NCBI GenBank assembly: GCA_016795065.1
Contig: JAEUIU010000078.1
Location: forward strand, 1 to 64,000
Direction: 5' to 3'
DNA length: 64,000 bases
Source of the DNA: Phycisphaerae bacterium
Lineage (GTDB): Bacteria > Planctomycetota > Phycisphaerae > Phycisphaerales > SM1A02
This document shows positions 32,949 through 41,171 of this stretch, one piece after another. The first letter of the stretch is position 1; every line of letters begins with the position of its first letter. A program made the position numbers and the translations under genes. The notes beneath the pieces were generated by a model. The model ran no database searches. It saw only the letters and a list, made by a program, of their open reading frames with translations, and was not told where the DNA came from.

Positions 32949-34379
32949 TCACGTCTGAAACTCGATGCGGCCCCGTCGCTCGGTCCGCGAGATCCGATCC
33001 GTCGCCCACAGGCCGGCCAGCACGAACTCGACGCAGCTTGCCCGAACTGCCTGATTTTCCGCCGCGTTTACCTCGAAGGCTTTCGCCCAGACCGGAGGCA
33101 CACGCTGGATGCGCTCGGCGTATGCGCTCGAGGGCAAAAGGTCACCCACCTCCACCTTCACGCCCTTGCCGAAGATCTGAGCGATCTCGTCGAGCCCGTG
33201 TTTCGTTGCATACTCCTCGAAGACGACCCGCACCGCGTCGGCCACCAGGGCGTCGAGCACCTGGGCTTCGCCCATCTGGTGGGTGCCCATCAGGTCGAGT
33301 TCGAGCTTGCCTGCGGCGCTGGCCTTGAGATGACCGAGGTCGCTGATCCGCGGTACCGCCGGCCGCTCCTTGTGGCGTATGCCGCGCAGCCGGGCGCTAC
33401 TCACCATCGTGCGATAGTTTGCGGCGCTGAATCGGGCGCTCACGCCAGAGGCATGGTCGACGAACTTCGAGCGGCGCGCGGCGGCTGAGATCTCTTCGAT
33501 GACCTCGTCCATGAACGGCGGGACGAGGACCGGCCACGATCCGTTCAGGTCGAGTCCGGCCTCCTGACGCGTGATCTCGATGCCGGTGGGGCGGTCGGTG
33601 GGATAGTGCGTCTGGATCGTCGAGCCGATACGGTCCTTGAGCTGCGGAATGACCTTCCCTGAACGGTTGTAGGTGCTTGGATTTGCGCTGAACAGAATGC
33701 ACACGTCCAGATCGAAACGAATTGGGAAGCCGCGAATCTGAACGTCGCGCTCCTCAAGAATGTTGAAGAGCCCGACCTGTACCTGTTCGTCGAGGTCGGG
33801 AAGTTCGTTCATCGCGAAGATGCCGCGATGCATGCGCGGGATGAGCCCGAAGTGCAGGGCCTCCTCGGCTCCCATGCTTGCACCTCCGGCGAGTTTCGAG
33901 GGATCGATCTCGCCGATCACGTCGGCGAACTTGGTGCCCGGTGCGAGCCGCTCGGCGTACCGCTCGGAACGGTGCCACCACGCGATCCGGACCCGATCCT
34001 CCGGCGTGTCGCGCAGGTGGCGTCGACTAAGGGATGTGATCGGGGCGAGTGGATCCTCGTGCACCGGGCATTCGGGCAAGTCGAGATAGGGCACCCACTC
34101 GTCAAGGAACGCGGGCAAGGAGCGCATCAACCGGCTCTTTCCTTGCCCCTTTTCGCCCAGAAACAGGAGGTCATGACCGGAAAGAATCCCGTGGAGGATC
34201 TCGGGGATCACCGTGTGGTCGTAGCCAAGGATGCCCGGGAAGAGCGGATCGCCGCGCTCGAGAGCGGTGATGAGGTTCGAGCGAAGCTCTTCCTTGACGG
34301 TGCGGGAATGCCACCCGAGCGCCCGGAGTCGGTCGAGGGAGGTGGGGCGATCGGTGATGGGCGTGGCGGCGTGCGGCAC
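32949..34379 (-). CDS. AAA+ ATPase (MoxR/Mg-chelatase-like)
   Basis: This 476-aa protein has one AAA+ module with Walker A GEKGQGKS (75-82) and Walker B variant FAMNELPDLD. A sensor-1 region (CILFSANPSTYNRSG) and a long helical C-terminus follow. This pattern fits ATPases that work with VWA proteins. GTG at 34379 was chosen because it has cggag eight bases upstream; the longer frame begins at 34478 and would overlap the divergent DUF1275 start. The downstream VWA gene (30371) is the likely partner. Substrate unknown. Confidence 0.85.
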   Translation of the reverse strand: MPHAATPITDRPTSLDRLRALGWHSRTVKEELRSNLITALERGDPLFPGILGYDHTVIPEILHGILSGHDLLFLGEKGQGKSRLMRSLPAFLDEWVPYLDLPECPVHEDPLAPITSLSRRHLRDTPEDRVRIAWWHRSERYAERLAPGTKFADVIGEIDPSKLAGGASMGAEEALHFGLIPRMHRGIFAMNELPDLDEQVQVGLFNILEERDVQIRGFPIRFDLDVCILFSANPSTYNRSGKVIPQLKDRIGSTIQTHYPTDRPTGIEITRQEAGLDLNGSWPVLVPPFMDEVIEEISAAARRSKFVDHASGVSARFSAANYRTMVSSARLRGIRHKERPAVPRISDLGHLKASAAGKLELDLMGTHQMGEAQVLDALVADAVRVVFEEYATKHGLDEIAQIFGKGVKVEVGDLLPSSAYAERIQRVPPVWAKAFEVNAAENQAVRASCVEFVLAGLWATDRISRTERRGRIEFQT

Positions 34380-34476
34380 AGTCGTTCTCCGGTTCGGCGG
34401 AAGGGGCTTGAATGTAGGCAGTGACGAAAGGCGAAGGGCCCCGAATTGCCGATAATGGTCTCCTCGCTCTCTGTTC

Positions 34477-35664
34477 ATGCTCCTCGCTCAAGCCCATTCC
34501 TTTACCCAGCAGGCGCGGCTCGCCATCACGCTTGCCTGGGTCGCGGGCTATACGAACGTCCTAACGATCCTTCTCTGCGGGCATGTGACCTCCCACGTCT
34601 CGGGAACCACCTCGGATTTTGGGCGGGCGACCATCGAAGGCCTGCGCGGGTCACCGGGCTCCTGGCAACTGGCCGGCTTCGCTCTCTTTCTCCTTGGCAC
34701 GTTCTTTTTCGGGGCGCTCCTTTCTGGCGTATCGACCGAGGTCGGTCGCCGTCGGGCGTGGGAGTCGATCTACGTCCTGCCGATTGGCATCGAGGCGGTG
34801 CTGCTGGCGAGCTTTGCGGTGTGGTACCGGCTCACCGGTGCCGATACGTACGTCCTCACGGGGCTCGCGTCGGTGGCAATGGGTCTTCAGAACGCGACCA
34901 TCACCCGCATTTCCAGCGGCGTCGTCCGCACCACCCACGTCACCGGCGTCCTCACGGACCTTGGTCTTGAAGTGGTGCAGTTCATCGAGTGGGTCTTCGA
35001 TCGACGGGGAAACGTTCCGCCGCGCTCGGCTCGGGCATTCATCCGCAGCGCACGCTCCCACCCGACGCCGCGCCGGCTCGCCCTTCTCTTGTCGATCCTG
35101 GGCTCGTTCGCCCTTGGTGCCGGCTTGGGGACGCTCGCGTTCGACCACATTCCCGGTTGGGCCATGGCCTTCCCGGTCGCGTTCCTCATGTGGGTCATTC
35201 TGCAGGACATCACCACCCCGATCGCCGAGATCGAGCCATCCGACCTGATTGGCGAGGCCCAGGGGATTTCGCTCCCCGAGTCGATAGCCGTCTTTCACCT
35301 GCTCCGCCAACGGAGCGGCACCAGGGGCCGGGCCGCGGGTGCCCATCGCCTTCCCAACTTGGCAGCGTGGGCGGAGCGATTGCCTCCGTCGACCAAGGTG
35401 GTGATCCTCGACCTTGATCAGGTCACCCAACTCGATGACGAGGCAGCAGGGGAGATTCGGGCAGCGCTCCTGCGATTCCGCGAGGACCGACGACATCTCC
35501 TCCTGGCCGGTGTGAGCGGCGAACAGTACGAACAGCTCCGGCGTCACGGAACGGGGGACATGCTTGGGCCAGAGAACGCATGCGGCGACCTGGAGATCGC
35601 CATCGCCCGCGGGCTCAATCTTCTTGAAGACATCGAGGCGCCGCGCCCGCTCACGACCGCTTGA
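34477..35664 (+). CDS. DUF1275 (YoaK-like) membrane protein fused to a STAS domain
   Basis: This 395-aa protein has six or so transmembrane helices. The N-terminal domain (about 1-230) has the DUF1275 features AWVAGYTNVLTILLCGHVTSHVSG and GLQNATITRISSGVVRTTHVTGVLTDLG. The C-terminal domain (about 265-385) looks like STAS: PPSTKVVILDLDQVTQLDDEAAGEIRAAL. The fusion resembles SulP transporters by analogy, so it may be a regulated anion or solute transporter. DUF1275 proteins are usually single-domain. The gene ends overlapping corA by 14 bp on the other strand. Confidence 0.8.
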   Translation: MLLAQAHSFTQQARLAITLAWVAGYTNVLTILLCGHVTSHVSGTTSDFGRATIEGLRGSPGSWQLAGFALFLLGTFFFGALLSGVSTEVGRRRAWESIYVLPIGIEAVLLASFAVWYRLTGADTYVLTGLASVAMGLQNATITRISSGVVRTTHVTGVLTDLGLEVVQFIEWVFDRRGNVPPRSARAFIRSARSHPTPRRLALLLSILGSFALGAGLGTLAFDHIPGWAMAFPVAFLMWVILQDITTPIAEIEPSDLIGEAQGISLPESIAVFHLLRQRSGTRGRAAGAHRLPNLAAWAERLPPSTKVVILDLDQVTQLDDEAAGEIRAALLRFREDRRHLLLAGVSGEQYEQLRRHGTGDMLGPENACGDLEIAIARGLNLLEDIEAPRPLTTA

Positions 35665-36784
35665 GCTCGTCGAAGAACGACGTGGCCTTTGTGATCGAGG
35701 GCGTTCGAGCGACATCGGCCTTCCGCAGCCAACCTTTCCTCCAGAAGTAGAGAAGTAGGGCGCCGGCGATGAGGGCCATGATGCCCAGGGCGAAGGCGTA
35801 TCCGTAGGGCCACCGCAGCTCAGGCATGACATCGAAGTTCATGCCGTAGATCCCAGCGACAAAGGAGAGGGGGATGAAGATCGTCGAGATGATGGTCAAC
35901 ACCCGCAGGATGTCGTTCACGCGGTTCGAGGCACTGGTGATGTAGAGGTCGGTGAGGTTCTGGGTCGCGTCGCGGTAGGCGTCGAGGATGTCCAGGACGC
36001 CGCCGAGCTCATCATGCATTTCGCGCAAGGCAAGATAGAGGTCGGGCCCGCACGCCGCTTCGGCTTGGCCGGCGCCCGACCAGCGGCGATTGGCGTAAAA
36101 GAGCGTTTCGATCGATTCACGCAGCGGCAGCACGGCCCGACGCAACCCGCGCAGGTCTCGCTTGGCCGCATGGATCCGATGGATGAGCCCGGGGCTCGGG
36201 CGCCCAATGAGCCTTGTCTCCAACTGCTCGAGCCGTTGGCCGAATCGAACCAGGACGCCTTGGTAGGACGCGCAGACGGCGACGCCAAGTTCATGCAGCA
36301 GGAACGCAATCGTTCGCGAGCGGAAGGCCGCCTCGTCCCGGAGGCGGCGGCGAGCGCGGTCGAAGCAGTCGCCGGGGCGGTCCTGCACGGTCACCAGCCA
36401 GTCGCCGCAAAGAAGGAGGTCGACCTTCTCGAAGGCCAGCATGTGATCGACGTGGACGATCTCCATGATGATGTGGGCGAGGCCGGGGAACTCGTCCACG
36501 CTGGTGCGGTGGTTGTGCGAGATGAGGACATCGACCGAGAGCGGATGGAGGTCGAGTTGCGGGGCGAGCGCGGCTGCGACGTGGCGGCGGTCAGGCGATT
36601 CAATGTCGATCCAGATGCGCTTGCCGTTGGCGCGGGCGCTATGCAGCAGCTCGCCAATGGCATGCAGCTCACAGCGTTCCTCGGTCAGGCCCGAGGCGTC
36701 GTAGGTGTACACGGTCGCGGTGACGACGGGGCTGCCCCGATCGCTCGTGGCATCGCGCGGAAGATCGCCCTTGGACGAGGTCAT
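35651..36784 (-). CDS. corA: CorA-family magnesium/divalent cation transporter
   Basis: This 377-aa protein has a long cytoplasmic domain. Two C-terminal transmembrane helices follow, the first ending in the signature YGMNF that forms the pore loop selecting Mg2+. The helix before it (FIPLSFVAGIYGMNFD) is typical of CorA. The 3' end overlaps the DUF1275 gene by 14 bp, convergently. The ATG at 36784 is followed by a Thr/Asp-rich lead. Transport of Mg2+ or Co2+ is known for the family; specificity here is inference. Confidence 0.92.
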   Translation of the reverse strand: MTSSKGDLPRDATSDRGSPVVTATVYTYDASGLTEERCELHAIGELLHSARANGKRIWIDIESPDRRHVAAALAPQLDLHPLSVDVLISHNHRTSVDEFPGLAHIIMEIVHVDHMLAFEKVDLLLCGDWLVTVQDRPGDCFDRARRRLRDEAAFRSRTIAFLLHELGVAVCASYQGVLVRFGQRLEQLETRLIGRPSPGLIHRIHAAKRDLRGLRRAVLPLRESIETLFYANRRWSGAGQAEAACGPDLYLALREMHDELGGVLDILDAYRDATQNLTDLYITSASNRVNDILRVLTIISTIFIPLSFVAGIYGMNFDVMPELRWPYGYAFALGIMALIAGALLLYFWRKGWLRKADVARTPSITKATSFFDELKRS

Positions 36785-36838
36785 GAGCCGGAAGTATCGC
36801 CGAAGTACTGGTGGCTGGACGTCGGCGGCGGAGGCGGT

Positions 36839-37333
36839 TCACGTGACGACGATGGACTCGATACAGCCGGTCGCCGGGGTGAAGAGCGCCACCGTGAGTG
36901 GGCGGGCCCGATGGAGGGCGCCCGGGTTGATCACGCGGATCCCGTCGACCATGGCGTCCGACCGTTCGTGGGTGTGGCCGTGCAGGATGTAGTCGACGCG
37001 GGAGACGAAGAGCCGTTCGAGCTCCTCAACCAGATGGCCATGGGTGAAGCCGACCCGCTTGCCGTCGATGTCGACGATGCCGCCGGGATGGTGGACATGG
37101 AGGCCGATGTCGCGGGCGTATTGGTCGAGCGACCGTGGGTCGTCGCAGTTGCCGAAGACGAGGTGGCAATCGAACCCCGCGAGTTCGTCAAGAACGCCAT
37201 CACCCACGTCACCCAGATGGAGGAAGAGGGACGCCCCGCGGGCGCGAAGGAGTTCGATGGCCACACGGACCCGGGCACATTGCCCATGGCTGTCCGAGAG
37301 GACGCCCACGACGGTATGGTTGGAGAACCCCAT
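36839..37333 (-). CDS. YfcE-type metallophosphoesterase
   Basis: This 164-aa enzyme has the MJ0936/YfcE calcineurin-like fold. Metal ligands are visible in LSDSHG (residues 12-17), LGDVGD, FGNCDD, THGHL and HGHTHERSD. The family hydrolyses phosphodiesters such as model substrates or cyclic nucleotides. The ATG at 37333 starts next to the first motif. It is followed closely by corA, 54 bp away, on the same strand, suggesting cotranscription. The physiological substrate is unknown. Confidence 0.9.
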   Translation of the reverse strand: MGFSNHTVVGVLSDSHGQCARVRVAIELLRARGASLFLHLGDVGDGVLDELAGFDCHLVFGNCDDPRSLDQYARDIGLHVHHPGGIVDIDGKRVGFTHGHLVEELERLFVSRVDYILHGHTHERSDAMVDGIRVINPGALHRARPLTVALFTPATGCIESIVVT

Positions 37334-37496
37334 GCAATGCTGATGCAATAGTGGCCGGCTGGGCCAGGCGGCCGCACGTCGCCCGATCAGGAAGAAGCGG
37401 GCACGCTGTCGAACGCATCCCGCGGGGCCGGCGTGCGACGCGTGCGTCGCCGGACCATCCCCACGAGTTCCCTGCCGAAGATACCCTGAAGGGTCT

Positions 37497-39197
37497 ATGT
37501 CTCCTACGAGTTCCTCGCCAGATTCGAATGCCGCGGCCTCCGCAGGCCCTGTCACCCGCTTCGCCCCCAGCCCGTCGGGCCACCTCCACGTCGGCGGCGC
37601 ACGAACCGCGCTCTTCTGTTGGGCGTTCGCGCGAGGCCGAGGCGGCAAGTTTCTCCTCCGAATTGAGGACACCGACCAAAAGCGGTCGAGCGACGCAGCC
37701 AGTGTTGGCTTCCTGAAGGACCTCGACTGGCTGGGCATCGATTGGAACGAAGGCCCCGAGTTCACCCGTCCCGACGGCACCATCGTTGGCGGGGGGCCGC
37801 ACGGCCCTTATTTCCAGAGTGAGCGGCTGGACATCTACAACCGTTACATCGATCAGCTCGTTCGCGAAGGCAAGGCCTACTTCGCCTTCGACACGCCCGA
37901 GGAGCTCGACGCGAAGCGGAAGGCGGCGACGGCGGCGAAGCTCGCTTACCGCTATGACCGGGCGGCGCTCAAGCTGAGTCCGGCCGAGGTCGAGGCGAAC
38001 CTGAAGGCCGGGAAGCCGGCGGTTGTTCGCTGCAAGGTGCCAGCGGGGGCGATCACCATCCACGACCTGATTCTTGGAGACGCGACGCTACCGGACGGAG
38101 AGGTCGACGACTTCGTCATCCGCAAGGTCGACGGCTTCCCGACCTACCACTTTGCGGTGGTCGTCGACGACGAACTGATGCAGGTCACCCATGTCCTGCG
38201 GGCCCAGGAGCACTTCACCAACACCGCGAAGCACATGGTCCTTCAGGATGCGCTGGGCTTCCGCCGTCCGACCTACGGGCACTTGCCGATCATCTCCAAT
38301 CCCGACGGCAGCAAGATGAGCAAGCGAGACAAGGACAAGGCCCTTCGCGCGGCGGTGCAGGCCAAGGGTCTGACCGCGCCGCCGACCGGCACCGTCGCCC
38401 AGGAGCGTTGGACGAAGTGGCTCGGGGACAAGAACGTCCAGCTCGACTTTGACGATGCATTGCGGCTGGCCGAAGCGTTGGATGTCACCCTGCCTGAGAT
38501 CAACGTCGATGACTTCAAGCGATCGGGCTACCTGCCGGAGGTCGTCTGCAACTTCCTGGCCCTCAACGGCTGGTCGCCGGGCGAGAACGTCGAGAAGTTC
38601 GACACGGCGTTCCTTCAGCAGCGGTTCGACCTGCCGCGCGTGCAGAAGACCGCCGCAAAGTTCGATCGCATGAAGCTCCTCGCGTTCAATTGCGATGCGA
38701 TCACCGGCATGGACCGCGAGCGATACGTGAAACTGGTGCGCGAGCACGGCGAGCGCTATCACCCCGAGTTCCTGCAGCGATTGACGGCTGACCAGTTCCG
38801 GATGCTCGCCGACGCGAGCCACGAGCGAAGCAAGACGCTCGAGGACCTTTACAAGGGCAACCGTTGGGTCGTCATCGCCGACGACAAGCTCGCCTGGGAG
38901 GACTCAAAGAACGTACGGAAGGCGATGCTCGACGGCAGTCCGCGTGGAGTGGACCGGCTGCGCGAACTCCAGCCAAGCCTGAACGCTGTCGGCGCCTGGC
39001 TCGCGGCGGACATCGAAGCGGTGGTCAAGGGCTACGCCGATCAGCACTGCGAAGGCCAGATCGGCAAGGTCGCCCAGCCGCTTCGCGTGGCAGTGACCGG
39101 CGGCACGGTCAGCCCGCCGATCTTCGACACGCTGGCGATTCTCGGGAAGGCCAGTGCGATGAAGCGGATCGAACGGTGCCTGTCGACGATGGCGTGA
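37497..39197 (+). CDS. gltX: Glutamyl-tRNA synthetase with an insertion after the KMSKS loop
   Basis: This 566-aa class I synthetase charges tRNA-Glu. The HIGH-type motif is HLHVG (29-33), in the context PSPSGHLHVGGARTAL; the KMSKS motif is KMSKR (273-277). Immediately after it (about 279-336) lies a segment of about 55 residues, rich in Ala and Asp. A typical enzyme goes straight to an EQFREEGYLPEALLNYLALLGW-type sequence, here DDFKRSGYLPEVVCNFLALNGW. The protein is about 90 residues longer than usual. The C-terminal anticodon-binding domain is present. It converges on no gene; tRNA-Val follows. Confidence 0.95.
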   Translation: MSPTSSSPDSNAAASAGPVTRFAPSPSGHLHVGGARTALFCWAFARGRGGKFLLRIEDTDQKRSSDAASVGFLKDLDWLGIDWNEGPEFTRPDGTIVGGGPHGPYFQSERLDIYNRYIDQLVREGKAYFAFDTPEELDAKRKAATAAKLAYRYDRAALKLSPAEVEANLKAGKPAVVRCKVPAGAITIHDLILGDATLPDGEVDDFVIRKVDGFPTYHFAVVVDDELMQVTHVLRAQEHFTNTAKHMVLQDALGFRRPTYGHLPIISNPDGSKMSKRDKDKALRAAVQAKGLTAPPTGTVAQERWTKWLGDKNVQLDFDDALRLAEALDVTLPEINVDDFKRSGYLPEVVCNFLALNGWSPGENVEKFDTAFLQQRFDLPRVQKTAAKFDRMKLLAFNCDAITGMDRERYVKLVREHGERYHPEFLQRLTADQFRMLADASHERSKTLEDLYKGNRWVVIADDKLAWEDSKNVRKAMLDGSPRGVDRLRELQPSLNAVGAWLAADIEAVVKGYADQHCEGQIGKVAQPLRVAVTGGTVSPPIFDTLAILGKASAMKRIERCLSTMA

Positions 39198-39270
39198 CTG
39201 CCCCCTGATGCCGGCGGATCGCTTCCGGGCGTTGAGCGCGTCTCGCACGATTCTCGGCCCCAGTTCCGGC

Positions 39271-39299
39271 TTGCCGCCGACCGCGGCCTCGGGTATTCT
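39271..39299 (+). promoter_or_regulatory. Putative tRNA-Val promoter
   Basis: TTGCCG (39271-39276) and TATTCT (39294-39299) are spaced by 17 bases. The expected start near 39306 lies 16 nt before the mature tRNA 5' end. Confidence 0.6.
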
Positions 39300-39321
39300 T
39301 CCCCTTTCACTCCTCGGTCAT

Positions 39322-39395
39322 GGGCCATTGGCGCAGCTGGCTAGCGCGCTTGCATGACACGCAAGAGGTCACTGGTTCAAGTCCAGTATGGCCCA
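39322..39395 (+). tRNA. tRNA-Val (anticodon GAC)
   Basis: The 74-nt sequence folds into a cloverleaf. The acceptor stem is GGGCCAT with ATGGCCC and the D stem GCGC with GCGC. The anticodon stem is CTTGC with GCAAG and the loop ATGACAC, giving GAC. The T arm is ACTGG, TTCAAGT, CCAGT. The discriminator is A, and no CCA is encoded. Confidence 0.97.
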
Positions 39396-39607
39396 CTTCG
39401 CAGGCCGCCCAATGGGCGGCCTGCTTCGTTGGTTGTTTGAGCGCTCCGTTGCAGCCGCCGCTTGAGGGCGGCGGCGTGCACACTCGCTGTGGCGCGCGTG
39501 CGCTGTTGCCGGGCCGCACACCAGAAGTGGCTCGTGAGCTGCTGAAGCAGCGCCGCTCTGACCACTTCGCGCTTCTCGTCGCCTGCTCGCGCCGGTACGG
39601 TGCTGGC

Positions 39608-41122
39608 GTGACTCGATTCTCTCCCCTCGCTTTGATTGAGCGCGTTGGCAACCGCTTGCCGGATCCGGCGACGCTGTTTGTCCTTGGCTGCATCATCGTC
39701 CTCGTTGGCTCGGCGGCCGCCTCGATCAGCGGGTGGTCGGTGCCGCATCCGTCCAGACCGGGGGAGTTCGTCACCGCGGTGAACCTGCTCACGATCAGCG
39801 AGCAGCGCTGGATCTGGCTCAACGTCATCAAGAACTTTCTTGAATTCCATCCGCTCGGGGTTGTGCTGGTGGCGATGCTGGGGATCGGTGTCGCGGAGCG
39901 AACCGGGTTCTTCGCCGCGATCTTGAAACTGATCGTGCTTGCCACGCCGGCCCGGCTCCTCACCCCTGCGGTTGTCTTCGCCGGCGTCAGTTCCTCGGCG
40001 GCGGCCGATGCTGGGTATGTCGTCCTTCCTCCGCTGGTGGCTGCGGTCTACGCCACGGTTGGGCGTTCGCCGCTTGCGGGCTTGGCTGCCGTGACCTTCG
40101 GCATTGCGGGCGGGTTCAGCGCGAACCTCCTTATCACAAGCCTCGACCCGCTTCTTCAGGGCATCACGCTCGCTGCTGCCCGACTGGTCGCACCGGAGAT
40201 CGACGTTCGCGTCGACTGCAACTGGTACTTCATGATCGGCTCGACCTTCCTCCTGACCGCCCTCGGCTGGGCGGTCACGGCCGGGGTCGTCGAGCGGCGC
40301 TTCGATCGGGCAACGGTGGATCGGCACATCGCCAACGCCGGGATCGAGGCGACCGGTGCCCAAGCGTTGGATCGAGAGGAACGGCGTGGGTTGTGGGCCG
40401 CCGTCGTCGTCGGCGCGATCACCGTCGCGGCCATCATGGCCCTCATCCTCGTGCCCGGTTGGCCGCTCCACGGTTCCTACGAGAAGCTCCCCGGCCGAAT
40501 GGTCGCGGTGTGGACTGACGCTCTCGTGCCGATCCTCTTCGTTGGATTCCTGCTGCCGGGCGTCGCCTACGGCATCGCCGCCGGCAACGTACGCAGTGAC
40601 CGCGACGTCGCCAAGCGCATGGGCGAATCGATGGCGTCGATGGGGACCTACATCGTTCTGGCCTTCTTCGCCGGGCAGTTCATCAAGTGGTTCGAGCGGT
40701 CGAATCTCGGCCTGATGATCGCGGTCGAAGGGGTCGACGCCCTCAAGCAGTTCGAACTCTCCTCGCACGTCCTTATCGTCGCCATCGTCTCGCTGACGGC
40801 CTTCATCAACCTCTTCATGTCCAGCGCCAGCGCGAAGTGGGCGATCCTCGCCCCGGTCATGGTCCCGCTGTTCATGGGCCTTGGACTCTCACCCGAACTC
40901 GTGCAGGCGGGCTATCGAGTCGGTGATTCGATCACGAATCCCATCACACCGCTCAACGCCTACCTCGTTGTGATCCTCGTCGTCGCCCGCCGCTACGAGC
41001 CCGCAGCCGGCGTCGGCACCATCATCGCCTTGCTTCTGCCTTACACCATCGCCGCGTGGGTCGTCTGGCTGGCGTTCCTTCTCACGTGGAACGCCATGGG
41101 AGTACCGCTCGGGCCTTCATGA
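39608..41122 (+). CDS. abgT: AbgT-family transporter (p-aminobenzoyl-glutamate type)
   Basis: This 504-aa membrane protein has about twelve predicted helices. The AbgT features FLEFHPLGVVLVAMLGIGVAERTGFFAA, VVFAGVSSSAAADAGYVVLPPL and SVNLLITSLDP-like sequence are present, along with FMSSASAKWAILAPVMVPLFM near the end. Family members import p-aminobenzoyl-glutamate or export sulfonamides. GTG at 39608 was chosen because the helical region begins there. The frame is open further upstream through the tRNA, which is fortuitous. It follows tRNA-Val by 212 bp and converges on the POT transporter. Confidence 0.88.
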   Translation: MTRFSPLALIERVGNRLPDPATLFVLGCIIVLVGSAAASISGWSVPHPSRPGEFVTAVNLLTISEQRWIWLNVIKNFLEFHPLGVVLVAMLGIGVAERTGFFAAILKLIVLATPARLLTPAVVFAGVSSSAAADAGYVVLPPLVAAVYATVGRSPLAGLAAVTFGIAGGFSANLLITSLDPLLQGITLAAARLVAPEIDVRVDCNWYFMIGSTFLLTALGWAVTAGVVERRFDRATVDRHIANAGIEATGAQALDREERRGLWAAVVVGAITVAAIMALILVPGWPLHGSYEKLPGRMVAVWTDALVPILFVGFLLPGVAYGIAAGNVRSDRDVAKRMGESMASMGTYIVLAFFAGQFIKWFERSNLGLMIAVEGVDALKQFELSSHVLIVAIVSLTAFINLFMSSASAKWAILAPVMVPLFMGLGLSPELVQAGYRVGDSITNPITPLNAYLVVILVVARRYEPAAGVGTIIALLLPYTIAAWVVWLAFLLTWNAMGVPLGPS

Positions 41123-41171
41123 CAGAAGGTCCGGACTGCGATGGAGGTCCTGCCGGCGCCCCGGCCGGCTC

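Noticed and set aside
34380..34478. Longer start of the AAA+ gene at 34478
   Set aside because: It would overlap the start of the divergent DUF1275 gene; GTG at 34379 has a better ribosome site.
39320..39607. AbgT gene extended to start before tRNA-Val
   Set aside because: The frame crosses the tRNA; the membrane protein homology begins near 39608.
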